Assembly (NCBI GenBank): GCA_035546355.1
Contig: DATKEH010000093.1
Coordinates: 1 to 20,685 of the forward strand
DNA length: 20,685 nucleotides
DNA from: DATKEH01 sp035546355
GTDB taxonomy: Bacteria; Acidobacteriota; Thermoanaerobaculia; Multivoradales; JAIOJS01
Direction of reading: 5' to 3'
Made by a program: the position numbers and the translations under genes
The notes under the pieces: model-generated
What the model was told of the DNA's origin: nothing
The model's database searches: none
Seen by the model: the letters and a program-made list of their open reading frames with translations, nothing else
Part shown: one piece after another, positions 6,112 through 13,491 of the stretch
Layout: the number at the start of each line of letters is the position of its first letter
Numbering within the stretch: the first letter of the stretch is position 1

Positions 6112-7259
6112 AGGTCTTGCTGGTGGCCTCCCGGGTCCCCTGGCCGCCGCGCCGCGGAGACCAGCTGCGCACCCTGCAGCTGGTGGCCGCCCTCGCCCCC
6201 GATCACCAGGTGACGGCGCTGGTCCCGGCTCCGGCCGCACCGCCGCAGGCCACGCCCGGGGTGCGGTGGGAGGGCTACGACCTCGGCCCGGCGGCGGCCC
6301 GAGGCGCCCGCGCCGCGGCCGCCTTCGGCCGTGGCCTGCCGGCGCAATCCGGGCTGTTCGCCGCCCCCGACCTGCGGCGGCGGATGGCGGCCCTCGCCCC
6401 CACCCACGACCGGGTGGTGCTGCAGCTCGTCCGCCTGGCCCCCCTCGCTCCGCAGCTGGCCGGCGCCCACCTGGTGGCCGACCTGATCGACGCCCTGTCG
6501 CTGAGCTTCGCCACCCGCGCCCGCACCGACCGCCCGCTGCTGCGACCCTTCTGGCGCCTCGAGGCGCGGCGGCTGGAGCGCGCCGAAGGCCGGCTGATGG
6601 GGGCCGCAGCGAAGTCGCTGGTGGTCTGCGAGCGCGACCGCGGCCACCTCGTCGCCCGCCACCCCGCCGGCGCCGAGCGCCTCGCCGTGGTGCCACTCGG
6701 AGTGCCGGCGGCGGCCGGCGTCCGGCAGCCGCCGCCCTTCCCGACGGTGGCCTTCACCGGCAACCTCGGCTACTTCCCCAACCGCCAGGCGGCGCTGTGG
6801 CTGCTGCGGGAGGTGTGGCCGCGCCTCCGGCGCCGCTGTCCCGACGCCCGGCTGCTGCTGGCGGGGGAACGTCCCGGGGCGCGGCTGCGCCGCTGCGCGG
6901 CACGGGCGGGTGCCGAGCTGGTGGCCGCGCCAGGGGATCTGCGAGCCGAGCTGTCCCGAGCCCGCGTCGCGGTCGCGCCCGTGGCCAGCGGCTCGGGCAC
7001 CCCCCTCAAGATCCTCGACGCCTGGGCGGAGCAGGTGCCGGTGGTGGCCTCCGCGTTCGCCGCGGCAGGGGTCGGCGGCGCCGAGGCCGGCGGCCTGGTG
7101 GTCGCCGAGGGGCCCGCGGAGTGGGCGGCGGCGATCCACCGCCTGCTCGCCGAGCCGGCGCTGGCGCGGCAGCTGGCGGCGGCCGGACGCGCGCGCCTGC
7201 AGGCCGACTACAGCCCGCAGGCGACGGCGGCCGCCATGCGCCGGGCGGTGGTGGGCTGA
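6108..7259 (+). CDS. Glycosyltransferase family 4 (GT-B), copy A
   Basis: This 383-residue GT-B enzyme probably adds one sugar in the polysaccharide assembly line at the cytoplasmic face. The N-terminal pattern MKVLLVASRVPWPPRRGDQLR with its PPxxGD turn, and the C-terminal half with FTGNLGYFPNRQAALWLL (216-233), LLLAGERPG (249-257) and VAPVASGSGTPLKILDAWAEQVPVVAS (289-315), resemble the GT4 group associated with exopolysaccharide/PEP-CTERM loci. In the donor-binding motif the usual LEAMA glutamate is D304. A second gene (8253-9482) has the same plan and is probably a diverged paralogue. The GTG at 6108 is chosen because it opens directly on the conserved first beta strand and overlaps an upstream mini-ORF stop. 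The gene ends 1 bp before the convergent epimerase gene. Donor and acceptor are unknown. Confidence 0.85.
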   Translation: MKVLLVASRVPWPPRRGDQLRTLQLVAALAPDHQVTALVPAPAAPPQATPGVRWEGYDLGPAAARGARAAAAFGRGLPAQSGLFAAPDLRRRMAALAPTHDRVVLQLVRLAPLAPQLAGAHLVADLIDALSLSFATRARTDRPLLRPFWRLEARRLERAEGRLMGAAAKSLVVCERDRGHLVARHPAGAERLAVVPLGVPAAAGVRQPPPFPTVAFTGNLGYFPNRQAALWLLREVWPRLRRRCPDARLLLAGERPGARLRRCAARAGAELVAAPGDLRAELSRARVAVAPVASGSGTPLKILDAWAEQVPVVASAFAAAGVGGAEAGGLVVAEGPAEWAAAIHRLLAEPALARQLAAAGRARLQADYSPQATAAAMRRAVVG

Positions 7260-7260
7260 C

Positions 7261-8223
7261 TCAGGGCTCGGCCGAAGGCCATTCTCCCAGCGTCGCCCGC
7301 AGCCCCTCCTGCAGGGAGACCTCGGCGCGAAATCCGAGGTTCTCGGCTGCGCGCTCCACGGCGGCACGGGAGCGGCGCACGTCTCCCGGCCGCGGCGCCA
7401 GGAACTGCGGCTGCCGCCGGCCGCCGGTGACAGCCCGCACCAGGCCCTCCAGCTGCAGCAGGGTGGTCTCGCGGCCGGTGGCGACGTTGTAGACGCCGCA
7501 AGCATCAGCGGGCGCGGCGGCCGCCAGCAGGTTGGCGGACACGGCGTCGCCGACGAAGGTGAAGTCGCGGCTCTGGCGGCCGTCGCCGTAGACGTGGGGC
7601 GCCTCGCCGGCGAGATGAGCGGCCACGAAGCGCGGGATCACCGCCGCGTACTGCCCCCACGGGTCCTGGCGCGGGCCGTAGACGTTGAAGTAGCGCAGGC
7701 CGACCAGCTCGAGGCCGAAGCAGCGGGAGAACACCGCCGCCAGCTCCTCGTCGAGCCGCTTGGACAGCGCGTACGGCGACAGCGGCAGCCCCTCGCGTCC
7801 CTCCCGCTTCGGCAGCTCGTCGCTGTCGCCGTAGACGCTCGACGAGGAGGCGTAGACGACGCGGCGGATCCCCGCGTCGCGGGCGGCGGTGAAGACGTTG
7901 GCGGTGCCGGTGACGTTGACGGCGATGGTGGCGGCGGGGTCGGCCATGCTGCGCGGCACCGACCCCAGCGCCGCCTGGTGGAACACCAGCGCGACGTCGG
8001 CGCACGCCTGGCGGCACGCCTGCGGGTCGCGGATGTCGGCCTCGATCAGCTCGATCGCGTCGCGGCAGCCGGCGAGGTTGTCGCGCTTGCCGGTGGAGAA
8101 GTCGTCCAGGGCGCGCACGCGGGCGCCGCGGGCGACCAGCGCCTCGCTGAGGTGCGAGCCGATGAAGCCGGCGGCCCCGGTGACCAGCACCGGCAGGTCG
8201 TGGAAGGGGTCGGTCGGCGCCAT
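7261..8223 (-). CDS. UDP-sugar 4-epimerase, WbpP/TviC-like SDR
   Basis: This 320-residue extended short-chain dehydrogenase/reductase probably interconverts UDP-GlcNAc and UDP-GalNAc (or the Glc/Gal or uronic forms), making a precursor for the surface glycan. It shows the NAD-binding GAAGFIG (16-22), the acidic DD (40-41) ending the second strand, HQAALGSVPRS (82-92), the catalytic serine region ASSSSVYGD (125-133) and the catalytic Y151 and K155 in SPYALSK. LRYFNVYGPRQDPWGQYAAVIP (176-197) and GDGRQSRDFTFVGDAV (213-228) follow. The SVPRS, RQDP and SRDF elements match WbpP and TviC better than GalE. Specificity for the N-acetylated substrate is inference from that likeness. The start is ATG at 8223 with a TATGAT box 12 nt upstream. 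The gene lies between two plus-strand GT4 genes, 1 bp from one and 29 bp from the other. Confidence 0.88.
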   Translation of the reverse strand: MAPTDPFHDLPVLVTGAAGFIGSHLSEALVARGARVRALDDFSTGKRDNLAGCRDAIELIEADIRDPQACRQACADVALVFHQAALGSVPRSMADPAATIAVNVTGTANVFTAARDAGIRRVVYASSSSVYGDSDELPKREGREGLPLSPYALSKRLDEELAAVFSRCFGLELVGLRYFNVYGPRQDPWGQYAAVIPRFVAAHLAGEAPHVYGDGRQSRDFTFVGDAVSANLLAAAAPADACGVYNVATGRETTLLQLEGLVRAVTGGRRQPQFLAPRPGDVRRSRAAVERAAENLGFRAEVSLQEGLRATLGEWPSAEP

Positions 8224-8235
8224 CGGGTCGTGCGG

Positions 8236-8241
8236 ATCATA
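8236..8241 (-). promoter_or_regulatory. Putative -10 box (TATGAT) for the epimerase gene
   Basis: TATGAT on the minus strand ends 12 nt before the epimerase ATG. It overlaps the plus-strand TATAGT box (8240-8245), so a 29-bp gap carries both divergent start regions and the two polymerases should exclude each other. Confidence 0.4.
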
Positions 8242-8245
8242 TAGT
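8240..8245 (+). promoter_or_regulatory. Putative -10 box (TATAGT) for GT4 copy B
   Basis: TATAGT ends 7 nt before the ATG at 8253. This leaves no room for a Shine-Dalgarno sequence and fits a leaderless transcript. Any -35 contact would fall within the opposite epimerase gene; no TTGACA-like sequence is evident there. Confidence 0.5.
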
Positions 8246-8252
8246 CCTGGCG

Positions 8253-9482
8253 ATGCGGGTGCTGCTGGTGGCGACCAAGGCCCCGTGGCCGCCGCGGGAC
8301 GGCGGGCGCCTGCTGCTGCTGCACACCCTCTCCGGGCTGCACGACGCCGGGGTCGCGGTGACCCTGGTGGCGCCGGTGCCCTCCGCGGCCGCCGCGCAGG
8401 AGGCCGCCGCCGGCCTCGGTGGCCTCTGCCGCGCCGAGCTGCCGGTCGCCCACCCGCGGCCCCTGCCGTGGGCGGCGGCGCGGGCGCTGCGGGGGGAGCC
8501 GGTGTCGGTGGCCCGCCATCGTCTGGCGGCCGTGGCGCGCCGGGTGCGGAAGCTCGCCCTCGACACGCCGTTCCATCTGGTCCACGCCGAGCAGGCCCAG
8601 GCGCTGCCCCAGGCGGCCGCGGCCGGGCCAGGGCTGCCGCTGCTGCTGCGCGCCCAGAACGTCGAGAGCGACCTGTGGCGCGCGGCCGGCGGCGCGGGGG
8701 TCGCCGCGGCGCTCGCCCGCCGCGAGGGCGCGCGGCTGGCGCGCTGGGAGGGTCGTGCCGTGGCCGAGGCCGCGGCAGTGGTGGCGCTCACCGAGGGCGA
8801 CGCCAGGCGCCTCGGCGAGCTCGCCGGCGGCCGGGGGCGGATCCGCGTGGTCGCCGCGCCCTTCCCGGCCGAGCGGCCGCCCGGCCCCCCTCTCGCAGGC
8901 GACCCGCCGGTGGTGCTGCTCGGCAGCTCGGGCTGGCTGCCCAACCGGCAGGGGGCGGCGTGGTTCCTGGCCGCCGCCTGGGAGGGGGTGCGCCGCCGGC
9001 TTCCCGGCGCGCGGCTCCATCTCTTCGGGGGGGATTTCGACGGCGGCGGCCGCGTCGCGGTGCAGCTGCATGCGGCTCCCGCCGACAGCGGCACCGCCTT
9101 CGCCGCCGGCGCCCTGCTGGTGGTGCCCCTGTTCACCGCCTCCGGCGTCCGCGTCAAGGTGCTCGAGGCGTGGGCGCGCGGCATGCCGGTGGTGGCGACG
9201 CCCGCCGCCGCCGCCGGCCTGGAGGCGGAGCCGGGTCGCGAGCTGCTGGTGGCGCCCACCGCCGAGGCGTTCGCCGAGGCCCTGGCCCACCTGCACGCCG
9301 AGCCGGGGCTGGCCGCCCACATGGCGGCGGCAGGTCGCGAGCTGCTGCGCCGCCGGCACGACCCGGCGGCGGCCGCCGCGCAGCTGGTGGAGGTCTATCG
9401 CCAGGTGACGGCTACACCAACCGCAGCAGGTGCCCCAGCTTCTCCCGCTTCGCCCGCAGGTAGTCCCGGGTCGCCTCGGTAG
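8253..9482 (+). CDS. Glycosyltransferase family 4 (GT-B), copy B
   Basis: This 409-residue GT-B glycosyltransferase has the same plan as the gene at 6108. It begins MRVLLVATKAPWPPRDGGRLLLLHTL, carries LLRAQNVESDLWR (131-143) in the linker typical of this GT4 group, then LLGSSGWLPNRQGAAWFL (222-239), ARLHLFGG (253-260) and VVPLFTASGVRVKVLEAWARGMPVVATPAAAAGLEA (290-325), with the donor-binding glutamate E305 kept. The role is sugar addition during glycan assembly; the substrate is unknown. ATG at 8253 is supported by the TATAGT box 7 nt upstream. The last two dozen residues are a low-complexity Ala/Pro/Ser/Gly tail encoded opposite the 3' end of ribBA (71-bp overlap). This suggests that an ancestral stop was lost and translation now runs into the neighbour. 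Confidence 0.87.
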   Translation: MRVLLVATKAPWPPRDGGRLLLLHTLSGLHDAGVAVTLVAPVPSAAAAQEAAAGLGGLCRAELPVAHPRPLPWAAARALRGEPVSVARHRLAAVARRVRKLALDTPFHLVHAEQAQALPQAAAAGPGLPLLLRAQNVESDLWRAAGGAGVAAALARREGARLARWEGRAVAEAAAVVALTEGDARRLGELAGGRGRIRVVAAPFPAERPPGPPLAGDPPVVLLGSSGWLPNRQGAAWFLAAAWEGVRRRLPGARLHLFGGDFDGGGRVAVQLHAAPADSGTAFAAGALLVVPLFTASGVRVKVLEAWARGMPVVATPAAAAGLEAEPGRELLVAPTAEAFAEALAHLHAEPGLAAHMAAAGRELLRRRHDPAAAAAQLVEVYRQVTATPTAAGAPASPASPAGSPGSPR

Positions 9483-10629
9483 GCGGGATCTCGAGCGGCA
9501 GCCGCTCGACGATCTCCAGCCCGTACCCCGACAGGCCGATGAACTTGCTCGGGTTGTTGGTCATCAGGCGCAGCTTGCGGGCCCCCAGGTCGCGCAGGAT
9601 CTGCGCCCCGATGCCGTACTCCCGCAGGTCGGCGCGGAAGCCGAGCTGCTCGTTGGCCTCGACCGTGTCGTGGCCGCGCTCCTGCAGCTCGTAGGCGCGG
9701 AGCTTGTTGGTGAGGCCGATGCCGCGCCCCTCTTGCAGCAGGTAGAGCAGCACCCCCTGCCCCTCCTCCTGGATGCGCTCCAGGGCCATGTGCAGCTGCA
9801 GGCCGCAGTCGCAGCGCTGAGAGCCGAACAGGTCGCCGGTCAGGCATTGGCTGTGGACCCGCACCAGCACCGGCATGTCGGTCCGTACCGGCCCCATCAC
9901 CAGCGCCAGGTGCTCCTCGCCGGTCACGTCGGAGCGATAGGCGTGGACCTGGAAGGTGCCGTAGGGGGTGGGGATGGTGGGCGAGGCGACCCGACGCACC
10001 AGGCTCTCGTGGCGCAGGCGATGGCGGATCAGGTCCGCGACGGTGATCATCGGCAGCCCGTGCCGCTCGGCGAACCGCGCCAGCTGCGGCACCCGCGCCA
10101 TGGTGCCGTCGTCGTTCATGATCTCGCAGATCACCCCGGCCGGCGTCATGCCGGCGAGGGCGGCGAGATCCACCGAGGCTTCGGTCTGGCCGGCGCGCTT
10201 GAGCACCCCGCCGCGGCGCGCCCGCAGCGGGAAGACGTGGCCCGGGCGCAGCAGATCCTCGGGGCGCGTCGAGGGGTCGATGGCGGTGAGGATGGTGGCG
10301 GCGCGATCGGCAGCGGAGATCCCGGTCGTCACCTTGCCGCGCGCCTCGATGGAGACGGTGAAGGCGGTCCCCAGGGGTGAGGTGTTGGTCTCCACCATCG
10401 GCGGCAGGTCGAGCTCGTCACAGCGCTCTTCGGTGAGGGCGAGGCAGATCAGGCCGCGCCCCTGGGTGGCCATGAAGGCGATCGCCTCGGGCGTCACCTT
10501 TTCCGCGGCCACCGCCAGGTCGCCCTCGTTCTCTCGATCCTCGTCGTCGACGATGATCACCATCTTCCCCTGACGGAAGGCGGCGATCGCCTCGCCGACG
10601 GGGGCGAACGGAGTCGGGTCGCGCGTCAT
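9412..10629 (-). CDS. ribBA: Bifunctional 3,4-dihydroxy-2-butanone-4-phosphate synthase / GTP cyclohydrolase II
   Basis: This 405-residue riboflavin-pathway enzyme makes the four-carbon unit from ribulose 5-phosphate (N-terminal RibB domain, about 1-205) and opens GTP to the pyrimidine precursor (C-terminal RibA domain, about 212-405). RibB shows VDDEDRENEGDLAVAAE (27-43), FMATQGRGLICLAL (52-65), GHVFPLRARRGGVL (130-143) and CEIMNDDGTMAR (168-179). The motif usually written GHTEA is GQTEA here (Q148). RibA shows HSQCLTGDLFGSQRCDCGLQL with zinc-ligand cysteines C262, C273 and C275, QEGRGIGLTNKLRAY (299-313) and MTNNPSKFIGLSGYGLEIVER (356-376). A TAGACT box ends 7 nt before the ATG, and a hairpin separates it from the upstream omp85 gene, so it is probably transcribed separately. 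The 3' end overlaps a glycosyltransferase gene by 71 bp. Confidence 0.96.
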   Translation of the reverse strand: MTRDPTPFAPVGEAIAAFRQGKMVIIVDDEDRENEGDLAVAAEKVTPEAIAFMATQGRGLICLALTEERCDELDLPPMVETNTSPLGTAFTVSIEARGKVTTGISAADRAATILTAIDPSTRPEDLLRPGHVFPLRARRGGVLKRAGQTEASVDLAALAGMTPAGVICEIMNDDGTMARVPQLARFAERHGLPMITVADLIRHRLRHESLVRRVASPTIPTPYGTFQVHAYRSDVTGEEHLALVMGPVRTDMPVLVRVHSQCLTGDLFGSQRCDCGLQLHMALERIQEEGQGVLLYLLQEGRGIGLTNKLRAYELQERGHDTVEANEQLGFRADLREYGIGAQILRDLGARKLRLMTNNPSKFIGLSGYGLEIVERLPLEIPPTEATRDYLRAKREKLGHLLRLV

Positions 10630-10636
10630 CCCGGCA

Positions 10637-10642
10637 AGTCTA
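10637..10642 (-). promoter_or_regulatory. Putative -10 box (TAGACT) for ribBA
   Basis: TAGACT on the minus strand ends 7 nt before the ribBA ATG, the same spacing as at other unit-starting genes in the window. No FMN-riboswitch-like sequence fits in the 72-bp gap. Confidence 0.45.
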
Positions 10643-10647
10643 CTCCA

Positions 10648-10674
10648 GCGCCGAGGCTTCGGCCTCGCCGGCGC
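10648..10674 (-). terminator. Stem-loop between omp85 and ribBA
   Basis: A perfect 6-bp stem (CGAGGC with GCCTCG, 10652-10657 with 10662-10667) closes a 4-nt loop that reads TTCG on the plus strand and CGAA on the transcribed minus strand. It can extend with further G-C pairs (10648-10651 with 10671-10674). It lies 28-54 bp after the omp85 stop and just before the ribBA promoter-like box. No U tract follows, so it may be a Rho-dependent or attenuating structure, or a 3' end stabiliser. Confidence 0.45.
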
Positions 10675-10701
10675 GACGGTGCCGGCGGCGCGCCACCGCT
10701 C

Positions 10702-13491
10702 TCAAAAGGCGTTGCCGAAGCTGACGAACACCTCGTACGGCGACTCCTGCGGCTCGCGGTCGAGCTTCCACCCGACCTCGACGCGCAAGGGCCCGATCGG
10801 CGACAGGTAGCGCAGCCCGAGGCCCATCCCCGGCTTGGCCTCCCGCGGGTCGACGTCGGCCCATGCGGCCCACACGTTGCCGACGTCGACGAAGGCCGTC
10901 CCTCCCAACGGGCCGGCGATGGAGAAGCGGTAGTCGAGGTTGACCAGCAGCAGCGCGTTGCCGCCCACCGGGATGTCCTCCTCCAGGGTCTCGCCGGGGA
11001 TGCCCAGGCGGTCCCGGTCGTAGGCCCGATGCGAGGTCCGCCCGCCGGCGAAGAAGCGTTCGGACACCGACACCACCCGCTCGCTCAGAGGCTCGATGGC
11101 GCCCGCGCGCACGCTCACCGCCATCACCCCCGCGCGTGCCAGCGGCCAGTACTCCACGTGCTGGGCGAAGAGCTTCACGAAGTGCTCCTCGGCCAGCTCA
11201 CCGGCCGGGAAGGCGTACTGCACCTGGGCGGTCGACAGCCGCCCGGTGCGCGGGTCCAGGGGGTCGTCCCGCCGGTCGACCACCAGCCGCGGCGTGACGC
11301 TGAGGATCTCGATGTCCTCGAAGGCGCGGCGCTCCTCCGGCGGCAGCTCGGAGAGATCGAAGGAGCTGGTGCCCGGGCCCAGGTCGACCTTGCGGAAGTC
11401 GCCGAAGAGGCTGAAACGCAGCCCCTCCCTCCCCCGCGACAGCTCGAGCTGGGTGCCCCGCTTGGTCACCGCGAAGCTGGGCCGCTCCTCGGACTCACGG
11501 AACAGCAGGTAGGTGATGGCGCCGGGCCACCGCCCGCCCCGGTACGGCTGGTTGAGCAGCAGCCGGTATCTCTCGTCGGTCTCGGAGGCGCGTAGCGCGA
11601 GCTGGAGGTGCAAGGCGCGACCGCCGAGGTTGGCGTGGGAGTAGCCGAACAGCCCTCCCACCCCCTCCTCGGTGTCGTAGCCGACCCCGTACGACACCTT
11701 CTGGTTGCGCGACTCCTCCACCCGCACCACCACGTCGCGGGGGCCTGCGGTCTCCACCGGGGGCGCCGGCGCGACGTCGACGCGGGAGAAGACTCCCAGC
11801 CCGTAGAGGCTGCGCTGCACCTCGAGCAGCCGCCGGTGGGAGAGCGCCTCCCCCGGCTCCAGCCCGGCACGCTGGCGGATCACCTCATCCCGGGTCTGCT
11901 GGTTGCCACGGATGATGAGCTGCCCCGCCGACTGCCGCGGCCCCTCGAGCACCTGCACGTCGACGTCGACCAGCGTGCGCTCGGGGTTCCAGTCGGTGGT
12001 CGCCGACACCCGCGCCGCGGCGTACCCCTCCTGCTCGTATCGCGAGCGGATGCGGTCCAGCGTCTCCTCGAGCAGGCGGGGGTGGAAGGGGCCACCGGAG
12101 GTCAGCGGCAGGTTCTGTCGCAGGCGTCCCTCGTCGAGCCGTTCTACCCCGTGGAGGGTGAAGTCGACGACGCGGCTGCGCCGCCCCTCCCGTACCGGCA
12201 CCGTCAGGGTGATCTCCCGGCTCTCGTCGTCCACCGCCACTTCCGGCGGCCCGACCTCGACCCGCATCCAACCGTTGAGGGCGTAGAACGAGCGCACGTT
12301 CTCGAGATCGGAAGCGAGCACCTCGTCCACCAGGCGGCCGCTCCCCGGCTGCAGGAAGCGCCGCGGGGTGGTGGTCATCAACGCCGCGAGCTGGTCGCTA
12401 CCGACCTCCTCGTTGCCCGCGAAGCGCAGCTCGGTGAGGGTGTAGAGGGGCCCGGGAGCGACCCGCAGCACGAGGCGGAATCCGTCGTCGCGCGGCACCT
12501 CCAGCCGCTCCACCGCGACCGCGTAGTGCCCTCGCTCCTGGTAGAAGCGGCGGATGCGCTCGACGGACTGCAGCACCAGCACCTCGTCGTACCCCTCCTC
12601 GCCCAGGAACGGCAGCAGACCCCGCCGCGCCAGGGTGTCCCGCTCTACCCCGACCACCTCGACCTCGATCTGCGGCCCGACGGCGACCCGATAGACCAGC
12701 TGCACGGTGCCCGCCGGCGGCCGGCGCCTCTCGCCGGTGAGCTCGACCTCGGCCTGCAGGTGCCCCTTGCCGTGCAACCACCGGCGCAGCCGCTCGACGT
12801 CCTCGCGGGCCGCGCTCTGGCGGTAGGTGTCGCCCGGCTCGGAGCGCAGCGCCGCGGCGAGCTGCGCCTCGGTGAAGGGCCCGCGCTCCCCCTCGATCAC
12901 CACCTCTCCCACCCGCGCGCGGTCGCCGCTGTCGATCTCGAAGGCGACGCGGGCGCGGCGCCGCGCCTCGTCGCGGTCGACGCGGGCCCGCACCTGTGCC
13001 TCGAGGAACCCCTCGGCGCGCAGCCGATCGAGCAGCCGGTAGACGCTGCGCAGGATGCGGTCCTCCACCAGGGGCTGCCCCTCCTTCTGCTCCACCTCGC
13101 CGCGCAGCGCCTCGCGCTTCAGCCCGAGGTCGCCCTCCAGCGCCACCCGTTCGACCACCAGGTTGCCCCACAGGGCGATCATCACCGTGACCTCTCCGGG
13201 GCCGGCCGGCCGCGTCCACACCTCCACCTCGGAGAACAGGCCGCTGGCCTGCAGGTTGCGCAGGGCGCGCCGTACCGCCGACTCGCGCAGCAACTCCCCC
13301 GGCTGGAGAGGGATCAGGAGGCGCACGTCGTCCGCGTTGCGCAACGGCACGTCGCTGCGCAGCTCGACGGCCCGGATCGTCGGCGCCGGAGAGGGTACCC
13401 CCTGGGCGGCCGCGGCGCACGGCAGCGCGGCCGCGAGCAGACAGGTGATCGCGGCGAGCAGCCGCCGCGGCCTCAGAAGCGCTGCTCCCAC
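10702..13491 (-). CDS. Omp85-family outer membrane protein (BamA/TamA type) with seven apparent POTRA domains
   Basis: This 929-residue outer-membrane protein probably helps assemble or insert other envelope proteins, working with the adjacent TamB. The GTG at 13491 is chosen because it is followed by a signal peptide (RRLLAAITCLLAAALPCAAAAQ, about 9-30, cleavage near AAA-QG) and overlaps tamB by 19 bp. The longer frame upstream is opposite no signal and lies inside tamB. I count seven POTRA-like repeats of similar beta-alpha-alpha-beta-beta pattern at about 38-107, 111-190, 193-272, 275-348, 351-437, 439-519 and 522-593. The last has the typical IIRGNQQTRDEVIR. A 16-stranded barrel follows from about 597 to a C-terminal Phe. 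The L6 motif region is RFFAGGRTSHRAYDRDRLG (812-830), with HRAY where VRGF is usual. The family is sure; BamA versus TamA is open, and the tamB neighbour favours a TamA-like role. Confidence 0.9.
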   Translation of the reverse strand: MGAALLRPRRLLAAITCLLAAALPCAAAAQGVPSPAPTIRAVELRSDVPLRNADDVRLLIPLQPGELLRESAVRRALRNLQASGLFSEVEVWTRPAGPGEVTVMIALWGNLVVERVALEGDLGLKREALRGEVEQKEGQPLVEDRILRSVYRLLDRLRAEGFLEAQVRARVDRDEARRRARVAFEIDSGDRARVGEVVIEGERGPFTEAQLAAALRSEPGDTYRQSAAREDVERLRRWLHGKGHLQAEVELTGERRRPPAGTVQLVYRVAVGPQIEVEVVGVERDTLARRGLLPFLGEEGYDEVLVLQSVERIRRFYQERGHYAVAVERLEVPRDDGFRLVLRVAPGPLYTLTELRFAGNEEVGSDQLAALMTTTPRRFLQPGSGRLVDEVLASDLENVRSFYALNGWMRVEVGPPEVAVDDESREITLTVPVREGRRSRVVDFTLHGVERLDEGRLRQNLPLTSGGPFHPRLLEETLDRIRSRYEQEGYAAARVSATTDWNPERTLVDVDVQVLEGPRQSAGQLIIRGNQQTRDEVIRQRAGLEPGEALSHRRLLEVQRSLYGLGVFSRVDVAPAPPVETAGPRDVVVRVEESRNQKVSYGVGYDTEEGVGGLFGYSHANLGGRALHLQLALRASETDERYRLLLNQPYRGGRWPGAITYLLFRESEERPSFAVTKRGTQLELSRGREGLRFSLFGDFRKVDLGPGTSSFDLSELPPEERRAFEDIEILSVTPRLVVDRRDDPLDPRTGRLSTAQVQYAFPAGELAEEHFVKLFAQHVEYWPLARAGVMAVSVRAGAIEPLSERVVSVSERFFAGGRTSHRAYDRDRLGIPGETLEEDIPVGGNALLLVNLDYRFSIAGPLGGTAFVDVGNVWAAWADVDPREAKPGMGLGLRYLSPIGPLRVEVGWKLDREPQESPYEVFVSFGNAF

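Noticed and set aside
10630..10701. FMN riboswitch upstream of ribBA
   Set aside because: The gap is 72 bp, shorter than the aptamer, and shows no AGGG(A)-type conserved elements.
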